Origin: Novosphingobium sp. 32-60-15
GTDB taxonomy: Bacteria > Pseudomonadota > Alphaproteobacteria > Sphingomonadales > Sphingomonadaceae
DNA: 64,000 nt
Assembly: GCF_002280675.1 (NCBI RefSeq)
Contig: NZ_NCEN01000009.1
Span: 46,294-110,293 of the forward strand
Direction: 5' to 3'
Shown: one piece after another, positions 1-8,546 of the stretch
How positions within the stretch are numbered: position 1 is the first letter of the stretch
How the letters are laid out: each line of letters begins with the position of its first letter
Made by a program: the position numbers and the translations under genes
Notes under the pieces: model-generated
What the model saw: the letters and a program-made list of their open reading frames with translations, nothing else
What the model was told of the DNA's origin: nothing
Database searches by the model: none

Positions 1-2
1 TT

Positions 3-89
3 GAAGGCATTCTGTTCATCGACCACCTCTCGCGCCTCAAACGCCAGATGGCACTGCGCAAACTGGAAAAACTGCGCAAGGTGGCTTGA
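3..89 (+). CDS. def: Peptide deformylase, C-terminal end (partial)
   Basis: Only the last 28 codons are in the window; the gene starts before base 1 and ends at the TGA at 87-89. The tail reads EGILFIDHLSRLKRQ and then a basic helix. This matches the peptide deformylase C-terminus that follows the metal-binding HEIDH motif (HEIDHL-x-G-x-LFIDRLS). The enzyme removes the N-formyl group from nascent proteins in the cytoplasm. def next to rmuC is a familiar alphaproteobacterial order. The catalytic motifs lie outside the window, so the call rests on the short tail and on context. Confidence 0.75.
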   Translation, partial: EGILFIDHLSRLKRQMALRKLEKLRKVA

Positions 90-165
90 GGATAACCCGC
101 GAAGGCTGGTTGCCACGAACATGAATAGCCGTTAGGTTCATGCTTCGTTCTTTTTAGGAACAAGC

Positions 166-1668
166 GTGGATACTGGTCTAATTCTTTTCGTTATCATTGC
201 TTTGCTGGCTGGAATCGCATTTGGCTGGTTCCTTGGGTCACGGCCTGTCGCCGAATGGCGGGCGCGGGCGGATTCGCGCGATGTTGAGGCCAAGGCGCTG
301 GAAGGCACGGTCAAGGCGATGACCGTGGATATTGCCGCGATGAGCGAGCGGTTGCGGGCGATGGATGCGCTGTCGGCTGAACTGGCTGATGTGCGCCGTG
401 ATCGCGATGAATTGGCCCCGGCGCTTGCTACTGCGCGGCAGCAGGCCGCCGATGCGCAAATGGTGCGCGCTGAACTGGTGCAAGTGCGGGCGGATCGCGA
501 AGCTTTGAGCACCGCGATTGAGCGGTTGAAGGCTGATGCCGAAAACTTTGCCGAACAAAAGCGCATGCTGATCGAGGCGCAAGAGGCGCTGCGCAAGGAA
601 TTTGAAAACGCGGGCAACAAAGTGCTGGAAAAAGCGCAGGAAACCTTCCTTGCGCGCGCGCAGGCCCGCTTTGAAGAGAGCGAAAAGTCGAGCGGGGAAC
701 GGCTCAAGGCCCTGTTATCGCCGGTCGATCAGCGGCTAAAAAGCTATGAAGAGCAAGTCGGCAAGTTGGAGAAGGAACGCGTCGATGCGTTCGGCAACCT
801 CACCGGCCTGATCCAATCAATGCGCGACGGGCAGGAAGCTGTGCGCGCGGCGGCGGCGCAATTGGGCAATTCCTTGCGCAATGGCCCCAAAACGCGCGGG
901 CGCTGGGGCGAATTGCAATTGCGCAACGTGCTGGAACAGTGCGGCCTTGCCGAGCATACCGATTTTGTCACTGAACAATCGATCGAGACCGATGAAGGAC
1001 GGTTGCGGCCCGATGCAATCGTGCGCGTGCCCGGAAACAAGCTGCTGGTGATCGATGCCAAAGTGTCGCTCAACGCCTATCAGGATGCGTTCGAGGCGAC
1101 TGATGACGACGCCCGCAAGATCGCGCTTAACGCCCATGTCCAATCGATGCGCAACCACATCCAGACGCTGGGAGCGAAATCCTATCAAAGCCAGTTTGAA
1201 GAAGCGCCGGATTATGTATTGATGTTCGTTCCGGGTGAGCATTTCATAGCCGCCGCGCTCGAACGTGATCCCGCCTTGTGGGACTATGCGTTTGAACGGC
1301 GGGTGCTGCTGGCCAGCCCGACCAATCTGGTCGCGATTGCCCGCACTGTGGCGCAAGTGTGGCGGCAGGACGGCTTGGCGCGCGAGGCACGTGAAATCGG
1401 GCGCATGGGCGGTGAATTGTATGACCGCCTTGCCGTGGCCGCCGAACATTTGAAGCGCGTCGGCAATGGTCTTGATAGCGCGGTGACGAATTACAACAAA
1501 TTTGTCGGCAGCTTTGAACGCAACGTCTTGTCAGCGGGTCGACGCTTGAAAGACAAGCATATCGAAATCGGCAAACGTGAGGTAGAAGAGGTGCCGCTGG
1601 TTGAAGCCGCGCCACGCTATGCCGATGCAGAGCCTGCAGCCTTTGAAGGAGATGCGGTTACGGAATGA
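166..1668 (+). CDS. rmuC: DNA recombination protein RmuC
   Basis: 500 residues, GTG start. An N-terminal membrane segment (about residues 4-22) is followed by a long Ala/Glu/Arg-rich coiled coil (about 30-220) and the conserved RmuC nuclease-like core. GRWGELQLRNVLE sits near residue 245 and VIDAKVSLNAY near 293; the Asp and Lys there fit a PD-(D/E)XK-like fold. RmuC limits inversions at short inverted repeats and is thought to be a membrane-tethered nuclease. Length is close to the usual 450-500. The last 4 bases overlap the next gene (ATGA), implying co-translation. Confidence 0.93.
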   Translation: MDTGLILFVIIALLAGIAFGWFLGSRPVAEWRARADSRDVEAKALEGTVKAMTVDIAAMSERLRAMDALSAELADVRRDRDELAPALATARQQAADAQMVRAELVQVRADREALSTAIERLKADAENFAEQKRMLIEAQEALRKEFENAGNKVLEKAQETFLARAQARFEESEKSSGERLKALLSPVDQRLKSYEEQVGKLEKERVDAFGNLTGLIQSMRDGQEAVRAAAAQLGNSLRNGPKTRGRWGELQLRNVLEQCGLAEHTDFVTEQSIETDEGRLRPDAIVRVPGNKLLVIDAKVSLNAYQDAFEATDDDARKIALNAHVQSMRNHIQTLGAKSYQSQFEEAPDYVLMFVPGEHFIAAALERDPALWDYAFERRVLLASPTNLVAIARTVAQVWRQDGLAREAREIGRMGGELYDRLAVAAEHLKRVGNGLDSAVTNYNKFVGSFERNVLSAGRRLKDKHIEIGKREVEEVPLVEAAPRYADAEPAAFEGDAVTE

Positions 1669-2423
1669 ACAGACGGGCAGGATCAGCGCTGATCGCGGCA
1701 TTCTGGTTGACGCTGGCCGGGTGTGAGCGTGAGGCGACGCCCGTTTCCACAGCGTCATCCAGTGCAGCGCCTGTCGTTGAACCCAGCGCCTTACCTTTGC
1801 CCGAACCCGTTGAAAGTCCTTCGCCTTCGGCCAGCGTAGAACCCCAGGGCATTGCTGGCATAGCTTATGCCCCACAAGACGATTGCGCCACGGCGCCGGG
1901 CTGGCCTGCGTTTCGCAAGTCGCTTGTTTCAGCGGTACGCGCGCGTGATGGAGCCGCGCTTGCCGCACTTGCATCCCCTGATGTGACACTGGACTATGGC
2001 GGTGGCAGCGGTGTGGGCGAACTGCAAAAGCGGCTGGCCGACCCTGACCGCCAGTTATGGGGCGAACTTGACGCGCTCTTGCCACTTGGCTGTGCGGTTG
2101 AAGGCGGATTGGCGGCAATGCCGTGGGTATTCTGGAACGTACCCGAGGACGCAGACAGTTACACCGCCATGGTCGTCACGGACGCGAATGTGCCGCTTCG
2201 GGATGGGCCAAGGGGCAAGGAACTTGGCAATGTTGGCTGGTTTATCGTCAAGATTGATCCGATGGCGTATAAGCCGGATGCCAAGACCACCCGCGTTACA
2301 CTGGATAATGGTGACAAGGGCTGGGTCGAAACAGCCAAATTGCGCAGCCTGCTGGACTATCGGTTAATTGCCGAACCCAAGGATGATGGCTGGCAAATCA
2401 CTGCATTCATTGCAGGTGATTGA
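1665..2423 (+). CDS. SH3-like domain lipoprotein (hypothetical)
   Basis: 252 residues. The signal peptide ends in a lipobox (LTLAGC, lipidated Cys20), followed by a Pro/Ser-rich linker. The C-terminal half carries a bacterial SH3-like stretch (VPLRDGPRGKELG to KGWVETAKL, about residues 176-226). Such domains usually bind cell-wall peptides or act as targeting modules. It probably sits in the periplasm, anchored to a membrane. Its start overlaps the rmuC stop by 4 bases. It ends directly against the convergent META-domain gene with no spacer. The precise role is unknown. Confidence 0.75.
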   Translation: MNRRAGSALIAAFWLTLAGCEREATPVSTASSSAAPVVEPSALPLPEPVESPSPSASVEPQGIAGIAYAPQDDCATAPGWPAFRKSLVSAVRARDGAALAALASPDVTLDYGGGSGVGELQKRLADPDRQLWGELDALLPLGCAVEGGLAAMPWVFWNVPEDADSYTAMVVTDANVPLRDGPRGKELGNVGWFIVKIDPMAYKPDAKTTRVTLDNGDKGWVETAKLRSLLDYRLIAEPKDDGWQITAFIAGD

Positions 2424-2828
2424 TCAGCTTTCGCTCAATTCCATTTCCACGGTGTGGCCGCCCGAGGTGAGCCGCAGCGTTTTACCACTGCGCAACAGTT
2501 CGGGCGCAGCAGAAAGCAGGGCGTTGACCGCTTCTTCCTGTTGCCAGACGGGGCCTTCGCAGAACATCCGCGTGGCCATCAGCGGGCCAGCAATCAACCG
2601 GTTGCCTTCGATGCGATATTCGCCGCCAATGCCGTTGCAACCGACATTGGCGCCAAGCCGGTTTTGGTCAAAACGCATGGAGGCCTTGTCAGGCATCACC
2701 GGCGCAGCGCCATCAATCCGCATGATCTTCCAGCGCGTATCAGACAGCGCGCTGGTGGCAGACGGCGCCGTGGCGCAACTGCCAAGCAGAGTAGCCGAAA
2801 CGACGATCATGGCGAGAGCGTTGCGCAT
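2424..2828 (-). CDS. META-domain (HslJ-like) lipoprotein
   Basis: 134 residues. The signal peptide ends in LLGSC (lipidated Cys18). The rest is one META/HslJ domain: DTRWKIMRIDGAAP, then GCNGIGGEYRIEGNRL, then a short beta-rich end. HslJ-type proteins are linked to outer-membrane stress and novobiocin resistance in E. coli, with no known enzyme activity. The CNxxGG motif is intact. It is transcribed convergently with the SH3-like lipoprotein and lies just downstream of the SpoU methyltransferase gene on the same strand. Confidence 0.85.
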   Translation of the reverse strand: MRNALAMIVVSATLLGSCATAPSATSALSDTRWKIMRIDGAAPVMPDKASMRFDQNRLGANVGCNGIGGEYRIEGNRLIAGPLMATRMFCEGPVWQQEEAVNALLSAAPELLRSGKTLRLTSGGHTVEMELSES

Positions 2829-2882
2829 GGCGTTGATAATGCACAGAACGGCTGACCATTTGATTAACCGGCCTGTCAGCGA

Positions 2883-3686
2883 TCACTCATCAAGCGTGGC
2901 AAGAACTTCATAAGCCAGGACAGCGCCAGCAACCGCAGCGTTAAGACTGTCGGCGCGGCCCTTCATCGGCATGGTCACACGCAAATCACAGGCCATTTCG
3001 TAGTCTTCTGGCAGGCCACGCGATTCGTTTCCGACCATGACGAAACAAGGCGCGGTATATGGTGCGCCGCGATAGGGCACGGCTTCGCGCAAGCTGGCGG
3101 CGACAAGTTGCCCCAGCCCTGCCCGCAACCACGCTGCGAAATCTTCCCAGCGCGCTTGCGCCAGTTGCTGGGTGAAGATCGCGCCCATGCTGGCGCGCAC
3201 CGCTTCAACCGAGAACGGATCCACGCAATCGTCGATCAGGATCAACCCGCCAGCACCCACCGCATCGGCTGTCCGCAGCATCGTACCAAGGTTGCCCGGA
3301 TCACGCATGGCATGCGCCACCAGCCAGATTGGCGCGGCCTTGCGGTCAATCCGTTGGATCGACGTATCCCATTCGGCGAAAACTCCGGCGACGGCTTGGG
3401 GGTTTTCCTTGCCGGTCACTTTGGCCAGAATATCGACCGGCAGTTCAATCACTTCGCCGCCCGCAGCATCGACCAATGCTTCAAGTTCATCAAGCAGAGG
3501 ATGCCCCTCACGTCCTTGCGCCATCAGCAAAATTTCAGGGATGCGGCCACCTTCGCGGGCGTCAGTTAGCAGGCGAAGCCCTTCGGCGAGGAATTTGCGT
3601 TCCAGCCGCCGGTACTTCTTTTCGCGCAAAGATCGCACGAATTTGACCGTGGGGTTGGAATAGCCGGTGATGATCTTGCGCGTCAT
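2883..3686 (-). CDS. TrmH/SpoU-family RNA 2'-O-methyltransferase
   Basis: 267 residues from ATG at 3686, which follows a GGGGG ribosome site; an in-frame ATG at 3707 is less well placed. An N-terminal substrate-binding region resembles that of rRNA G2251-type enzymes. The SPOUT knot motifs are visible: NLGTMLRTADAVGA (motif 1), VMVGNESRGLP (motif 2) and SLNAAVAGAVLAYE (motif 3). It should use S-adenosylmethionine to methylate ribose in rRNA or tRNA; the target base cannot be read from sequence. It sits immediately downstream of the HPr gene, so it may share the phosphotransfer operon transcript. Confidence 0.9.
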   Translation of the reverse strand: MTRKIITGYSNPTVKFVRSLREKKYRRLERKFLAEGLRLLTDAREGGRIPEILLMAQGREGHPLLDELEALVDAAGGEVIELPVDILAKVTGKENPQAVAGVFAEWDTSIQRIDRKAAPIWLVAHAMRDPGNLGTMLRTADAVGAGGLILIDDCVDPFSVEAVRASMGAIFTQQLAQARWEDFAAWLRAGLGQLVAASLREAVPYRGAPYTAPCFVMVGNESRGLPEDYEMACDLRVTMPMKGRADSLNAAVAGAVLAYEVLATLDE

Positions 3687-3726
3687 TGCGCCCCCATGCG
3701 TCAGCAAACGTCGGGCGGCAAGTAGA

Positions 3727-4023
3727 TCAATCTTCGCCGAAGCCGTCCTTAATCAATCCGGTCAGCTTCATCAGGATCGCGTCGGCATCGCCTTCCGGGC
3801 CGGAAACGGATACATCAACCGTGTCACCTTTGGCCGCACCCAGCATCATCAACCCGAGAATGGACGCGCCATTGGCGTCAGTACCGTCCTTGGCAACTAT
3901 CACGTCAATGCCTTCGGGCAGCTTGGCCACAGCGTTGACGAATTTGGCACTGGCACGGGCATGAAGGCCGCGCTGGTTTACTATCGTCACCGTTTCGCGG
4001 GTGACGTACCCCTGATCTGACAT
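3727..4023 (-). CDS. ptsH: HPr phosphocarrier protein
   Basis: 98 residues from ATG 4023, chosen because AGGA lies 8 bases upstream; ATG 4032 is an alternative that would overlap the EIIA gene. The phosphoryl-accepting histidine is His21 (RGLHARAS). The regulatory serine phosphorylated by HprK is Ser54 (ASILGLMML). HPr passes phosphate from enzyme I to EIIA proteins. No sugar permease (EIIB/EIIC) is nearby, so this is the regulatory phosphotransfer branch known from alphaproteobacteria, which senses nitrogen and carbon state rather than importing sugar. It follows EIIA with a 1-base gap. Confidence 0.95.
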   Translation of the reverse strand: MSDQGYVTRETVTIVNQRGLHARASAKFVNAVAKLPEGIDVIVAKDGTDANGASILGLMMLGAAKGDTVDVSVSGPEGDADAILMKLTGLIKDGFGED

Positions 4024-4024
4024 C

Positions 4025-4429
4025 TCACGCATCCTGCCCTAGAAATTCGGAAGCGATCGTTATGTAATTCCGGCCAGCGTCGCGCGCTGCCGATGTCGCT
4101 TCTTTTACGCCCATGCAATTGCGCGCCTTGGCCAGACGGATCAGCATGGGCAGATTGATCCCGGCAATGACTTCGACTTTGCCGGCTTGCATTAATGAAA
4201 TGGCCAGGTTGGATGGAGTGCCACCGAACAGATCGGTCAGGATGATCACACCTTCGCCGCTATCGACGCGTTTGATGGCATCAGCGATTTCCTTGCGGCG
4301 TTTTTCCATATCATCGTTGGGGCCGATGCAGACGCCGATCACGTCCGTTTGTCGGCCAACGACATGCTCCATCGCATGGATAAATTCTTCGGCAAGTGCG
4401 CCGTGGGTAACGAGGATCAGACCAATCAT
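4025..4429 (-). CDS. PTS EIIA component, mannose/fructose (EIIA-Man) family
   Basis: 134 residues from ATG 4429. The N-terminus MIGLILVTHGALAEEF places the phosphorylated His9 as in EIIA-Man. Also present are GVIILTDLFGGTPSN (about 70-84) and INLPML near residue 100, which are family hallmarks. It accepts phosphate from HPr. With no EIIB or EIIC beside it, it is probably a regulatory terminal acceptor; in related alphaproteobacteria this protein (ManX/PtsM-like) is tied to the ChvG-ChvI and HprK network. It lies 142 bases downstream of rapZ. Confidence 0.93.
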   Translation of the reverse strand: MIGLILVTHGALAEEFIHAMEHVVGRQTDVIGVCIGPNDDMEKRRKEIADAIKRVDSGEGVIILTDLFGGTPSNLAISLMQAGKVEVIAGINLPMLIRLAKARNCMGVKEATSAARDAGRNYITIASEFLGQDA

Positions 4430-4571
4430 GAACAGGGCAGGCTCCGAAGTGCGGCCAAACATCTTGCCAAACCGTGCATGAACGCAAGCTTGGCATGGAT
4501 GCGGGGGACACAAGACGACTGGGAATCGAAATGCATGACTTCCAGTACTGCCCCGCCCATCATCGTTATCA

Positions 4572-5507
4572 TTATCCCTTGCCGTTCGGGGCCTGCACGC
4601 CTTCCAGCATGTCAGCCGCCCGTGACGACAGGTTGCGATGCAGCAATGTGGGTGAAAATCCCGCAGTGCGCAAGCCAGAAGCTATCTGTTCAGCCATGAA
4701 TACCGAACGATGCCGCCCACCGGTGCAGCCAAAGGCAACGTGGACATAGGCTTTGCCCTGTTCCTGGTAGCGTGGCAGCAGTAGTAAAAGCAGATCATGA
4801 ATGCGGGCGAAGGCTTCGGCAAAGGCGGGATCTTGCTGGATAAATGCGCCGACGGGGGCATCGCGCCCGGTCTGCGGGCGCAAGTCATCCACCCAGTGCG
4901 GATTGGCCAGAAAGCGCATATCAAACACTAGATCAGCAAGCGGCGGCGTGCCGCGTGAAAAACCGAAGCTGCTGATCGTCAAAGTGGTGGGTGCAGGCGT
5001 TTCAGCTGAAAATTGGGCGCGAATCGCCTGTTGCAAGTCATTCGTGGTAAAAGCGGTGGTGCTGATCACCACGTCGGCCCAGCGGCGCAAAGGTTCAAGC
5101 AATTCACGCTCTGCCGAGATACCGGCTGCAGCAGGCTTATCCTCGCTCATCGGATGGCGACGGCGGGTTTCGTTATAGCGCCGCTCCAATTCGCTTCCCG
5201 CGCAATCAAGAAACAGGGTCGTGACCTGCAAATCTTTCCGCTGCGCCAGCTTTTTGACGATCCCGATGGTACGCGCCGGATCGAAACCGCGCGTCCGCGT
5301 GTCAAAACCAATCGCCATGGGCGCGCCTGATTCGACGCGCGCCGAACCGGGTCCGGTTTCCAGCAAACGGTCAAGCAGGCGGATCGGGAAGTTGTCGATT
5401 GCCTCCCAGCCCAAGTCTTCCAGGGTGCGCAAGGCTGTCGTCTTGCCTGCACCCAGCAGACCAGTGACGAGTAAGATACGTTGCGGGTTCGACTCTTTGG
5501 CCATCAT
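4572..5507 (-). CDS. rapZ: RapZ/YvcJ-family nucleotide-binding protein (RNase adapter homologue)
   Basis: 311 residues (two adjacent ATGs at 5507 and 5504). The N-terminal P-loop is GLLGAGKTT (residues 16-24); the family usually has S where L18 is. The C-terminal domain contains the signature GCTGGRHRSVFMAE. In E. coli RapZ binds GlcN6P and guides RNase E to the GlmZ sRNA; in Bacillus the YvcJ homologue binds nucleotides. The role in alphaproteobacteria is not settled. Position between hprK and the EIIA gene supports a link to phosphotransfer signalling. Confidence 0.93.
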   Translation of the reverse strand: MMAKESNPQRILLVTGLLGAGKTTALRTLEDLGWEAIDNFPIRLLDRLLETGPGSARVESGAPMAIGFDTRTRGFDPARTIGIVKKLAQRKDLQVTTLFLDCAGSELERRYNETRRRHPMSEDKPAAAGISAERELLEPLRRWADVVISTTAFTTNDLQQAIRAQFSAETPAPTTLTISSFGFSRGTPPLADLVFDMRFLANPHWVDDLRPQTGRDAPVGAFIQQDPAFAEAFARIHDLLLLLLPRYQEQGKAYVHVAFGCTGGRHRSVFMAEQIASGLRTAGFSPTLLHRNLSSRAADMLEGVQAPNGKG

Positions 5508-5565
5508 CCAATGCTTTGCGCTTTTGCGCAGGCAATGAAAAGTCCGGAAGCGGAGTTGTCCCGTA

Positions 5566-5991
5566 TCAGGAAATCATCAGCCCAAAAGTCTGTAGGGCAA
5601 TTTCAGCACGCAAAGCGAGGACCGGACTATCAGGAAAGAGCCGGACCAATGGTAGCGCGACGCCTGCGATAGTGACTGCCTCTGCCTTATCAATAAAGCG
5701 TGGGGCGTCCGGATCGAGATGGATCACCAGCCCTGCGGCAACAGGCGGGGACACTGGCATATCCACCAATCCGACATTGCGCACTTCCAGTTTGCCGATG
5801 ATGTTGGGATGGGGGCTTGCGATCAAACGCCCATCGCTGTTGTTGATCATAATGCCATCATCGCCCACCAGCACCGCGCCGCGATCTATCAGGGCAAGCG
5901 CCAAGCTGGACTTGCCAGAACCGGGTGCACCTTCAATCAGCACCCCTCGTCCACAGATGGCAACACAGGTTGCTTGCCGCGCGATGGTCAT
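5566..5991 (-). CDS. hprK: HPr kinase/phosphorylase, short alphaproteobacterial form
   Basis: 141 residues, only the catalytic C-terminal domain. Walker A GAPGSGKS is at residues 21-28, LVGDDG follows near 40, and the HprK signature LEVRNVGLVDMP is near 68-79. It phosphorylates and dephosphorylates Ser54 of HPr. The N-terminal domain of the roughly 310-residue Firmicute enzyme is absent, as is normal in alphaproteobacteria. Its start overlaps the chvG stop by 4 bases (ATGA), so it is translated with the sensor kinase. Confidence 0.95.
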   Translation of the reverse strand: MTIARQATCVAICGRGVLIEGAPGSGKSSLALALIDRGAVLVGDDGIMINNSDGRLIASPHPNIIGKLEVRNVGLVDMPVSPPVAAGLVIHLDPDAPRFIDKAEAVTIAGVALPLVRLFPDSPVLALRAEIALQTFGLMIS

Positions 5992-7592
5992 TCTGCCTCC
6001 TCTTCGGCCAGCAAGGGCAGGCTGAGCACCAGATAGGCGCCGGGTTTGCCGTCGGGCCTGTCATCCACAGCCAGCGTACCATCGTGTGCTTCGGCAATGG
6101 TGCGGGCTATGGCAAGGCCAAGGCCGCTGTGCGCGCCAAACGCTTCTTCGGTGGGGCGGACCGAATGGAACCGTTCGAAAACTTTCTGGCGTTCAGGCGC
6201 GGGAATGCCGGGGCCTTCGTCCGATACGGACAAATGCGCCATTTCTTCGTCACCCCAAGCGACAACTTCAACCACGCCGCCTGTTGGCGTAAAGGACACG
6301 GCGTTGTCGAGGAGGTTCTCAAGCACGCGTTCAAGCCGCGCGGCATCACCAGGGATCAGAGTGTCCCCGCCTGCATGTTTGAAGCGAATGGGCGTTGATG
6401 CGTTGGTGCGGACATCGCGCGCGCCAACGATTTGCGAGGCCAGCGCGGCCAGATCAAGCGGCATGAAAGTGGCTCGACTGAGTTCGGCGTCAATGCGGCT
6501 GGCGTCGGCAATTTCGGTGATCAGCCGGTCGATCCGCTGCACGTCATGCGCCGCAATGGCCGCCAGTTGGCGGCGAAGCGCCGGGTCTTCGACGCGCTCC
6601 ATCGTTTCCAGCGCGCTGGACAGCGAGGCGAGCGGGTTCTTGAGTTCGTGCGCAACGTCGGCGGCGAACATTTCCACCGCGTCAATGCGTTGGCGCAGCG
6701 CGGTGGTCATATCGGATACGGCGCGCGCGAGCAGGCCGATTTCATCGCCGCGATCAGGCAGGCGGGGCACCACAACTTCGCGTTCACGGCCCAACCGCAC
6801 GCGCACCGCGGCACGGACAAGCGCGCGCAAAGGCTGGACGATGGTGCGGGCAAGGAACAGCGAAAGCTGGATCGAAAGCAGCAGCGCAAAGCCGATGATG
6901 ATTACCAGCGTCTGGCGCGCATCGCGCACCGATTGGGTAACGTCCAAGGCATTGCGCAAACTGAGCAGCACTTCGCCATTGTTGCCCACAGGTGCGGCGG
7001 CGGTGATTACGGGCGTGCGGTCTGGTGCGTAACGCAGGAACACTTCTGTCTTGCCCGATTTGCGCGCGGCGGCAATTTCAGGCCAGCTTCCGGCAGGCTG
7101 CTCGGCGGTATCGCTATAGCGTTCAACCGATGGTGCGTTGACGATGAAGTCTACACCGCGATCAAGCAGGCGTGCCGCTTGTTGATACCACGGTTCGGTT
7201 TCAGGATCGATCAGCGCGAAGGATGGCGGGGCCAAAGTAAAACTGTCGGCCAGCAGATGGCCCTGATTGTCATAAAGCCGCAAGCGCAAGGTTTGTTCGG
7301 TGCCAATACGGGCCAGCAGCTTGCGGCGCTGCGCCATCGGGCTGCCGTCCAATGCATCGGCGGCAATGTCAGCTTCGGCACGGGCCAGTTTGAAACGCTC
7401 TTCGACAAGCTGCGTGCGGTAGCTGTCGAGATAGAAGAAACCGCCCGCCAACAAGGCCAGCGCGATGACATTGAAGAACAGGATGCGCGTGGTGAGCGAT
7501 ACGCCGCGAATGCGCCAACGCCGCCCAAGGCGTGGCCGACGGCGCACTGGCGTCGCGTCGTCATTCTTCGGCAAAGCTGTATCCTGCGCCAT
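5988..7592 (-). CDS. chvG: Sensor histidine kinase ChvG (ExoS/BvrS type)
   Basis: 534 residues from ATG 7592. Two membrane helices (near residues 36-57 and 240-265) flank a periplasmic sensing domain. A HAMP linker, the HisKA box ([11 protein letters not shown]), N box (NLLDNAVSF), G1 box (DEGPGIP) and G2 box (SGLGLAIA) follow. ChvG senses envelope or acid stress and phosphorylates ChvI; in rhizobia and Brucella the pair controls envelope genes and host interaction. The chvG start lies inside the chvI end (32-base overlap). Confidence 0.93.
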   Translation of the reverse strand: MAQDTALPKNDDATPVRRRPRLGRRWRIRGVSLTTRILFFNVIALALLAGGFFYLDSYRTQLVEERFKLARAEADIAADALDGSPMAQRRKLLARIGTEQTLRLRLYDNQGHLLADSFTLAPPSFALIDPETEPWYQQAARLLDRGVDFIVNAPSVERYSDTAEQPAGSWPEIAAARKSGKTEVFLRYAPDRTPVITAAAPVGNNGEVLLSLRNALDVTQSVRDARQTLVIIIGFALLLSIQLSLFLARTIVQPLRALVRAAVRVRLGREREVVVPRLPDRGDEIGLLARAVSDMTTALRQRIDAVEMFAADVAHELKNPLASLSSALETMERVEDPALRRQLAAIAAHDVQRIDRLITEIADASRIDAELSRATFMPLDLAALASQIVGARDVRTNASTPIRFKHAGGDTLIPGDAARLERVLENLLDNAVSFTPTGGVVEVVAWGDEEMAHLSVSDEGPGIPAPERQKVFERFHSVRPTEEAFGAHSGLGLAIARTIAEAHDGTLAVDDRPDGKPGAYLVLSLPLLAEEEAE

Positions 7593-8316
7593 AAAGCGTT
7601 TCGATGGCGCCAAATTCAGGATCTGCCACGCGGAATTTGCGGCGCAGACGTTTGATATGACTATCGATGGTCCGGTCATCGACGAAGACATCGTCGTGAT
7701 AGGCTGCGTCCATCAATTGGTTGCGCGTTTTGACCACACCGGGGCGCATGGCCAATGCTTCAAGGATCATGAATTCGGTGACGGTGAGCGAAACCGCCAC
7801 ATCGCTCCACGTTACGGCGTGCCGCGCGGGGTCCATAACGAGGCGCCCCCTCCGGATGGGATCGGGCAATGGTTCGCCGCTGGGTTCTTTTTCTTCCGCC
7901 TCACGCCTCACAATGTCACTCCGGCGCAAGATCGCCTTGATCCGCGCCACCAGCAGCCGCTGGCTGAACGGCTTGGCGATGTAATCATCAGCCCCCATCG
8001 ACAGGCCAAGCGCTTCATCGGCTTCATCGTCTTTGCTGGTGAGGAAGATCAGCGGCAGGTCACTTTTTTCGCGCAGGCGGCGCAACAGTTCGATGCCGTC
8101 CATACGCGGCATTTTGATATCGCAAACGGCAAGGTCTGGAGGGTTGTCCAGCATGGCCTTCAACGCGGTGTCACCATCGTTGTAAAGCCGGGTCACGAAG
8201 CCCTCGGTCTGCAAAGCGATGGAAACCGTGGTCAGGATATTGCGGTCATCATCGACCAGCGCGATGGTTCTTGGGTCAGCCGAAGGTTCGCTGCGCTCAG
8301 GTGGATGACTGCCCAT
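7561..8316 (-). CDS. chvI: Response regulator ChvI (OmpR family)
   Basis: 251 residues from ATG 8316. The receiver domain has the acidic pocket (LVDDD), phospho-acceptor Asp in [13 protein letters not shown], and Lys in DDYIAKPFS. The C-terminal winged helix (about 150-245) is the OmpR/PhoB DNA-binding type, including [35 protein letters not shown] recognition features read in pieces. It is the first gene of the chvI-chvG-hprK unit. It is divergent from pckA across 230 bases; the chvI/pckA neighbourhood is conserved in alphaproteobacteria. Confidence 0.94.
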   Translation of the reverse strand: MGSHPPERSEPSADPRTIALVDDDRNILTTVSIALQTEGFVTRLYNDGDTALKAMLDNPPDLAVCDIKMPRMDGIELLRRLREKSDLPLIFLTSKDDEADEALGLSMGADDYIAKPFSQRLLVARIKAILRRSDIVRREAEEKEPSGEPLPDPIRRGRLVMDPARHAVTWSDVAVSLTVTEFMILEALAMRPGVVKTRNQLMDAAYHDDVFVDDRTIDSHIKRLRRKFRVADPEFGAIETLYGAGYSFAEE

Positions 8317-8432
8317 GACAGGGTGAATACCGGCACCACGGACGGGGCGCAACTTTATGCCGACATGCGATTGCAATGTTAGTTGCACAACGCGCAATCT
8401 GCTGCGCAAAAAACTTCGTTGAAGTCTGGCAT

Positions 8433-8461
8433 TTGACGCAGCAAGGCGCAGACACTATGCG
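8433..8461 (+). promoter_or_regulatory. Candidate promoter of pckA
   Basis: TTGACG (8433-8438), 17 bases, then TATGCG (8456-8461) in the chvI-pckA intergenic region. The -35 matches the common alphaproteobacterial form; the -10 is weak. It would give a leader of about 80 bases before the pckA GTG. Identified by eye only. Confidence 0.3.
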
Positions 8462-8546
8462 CCGAACGAGAATCAGCGCATTCGTATTCGCAATTGTGCG
8501 TAGAGCGGGGCTCCCTCGCGTCCGCGCCGCCACCGGGAGGCCACAA

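Noticed and set aside
6432..7655. 407-codon open frame antisense to chvG
   Set aside because: A third-position shadow of chvG; no ribosome site or recognisable domain.
8376..8546. N-terminal extension of pckA
   Set aside because: It is in frame but unlike the family; GTG 8547 has GGGAGG at the right distance and gives the standard length.
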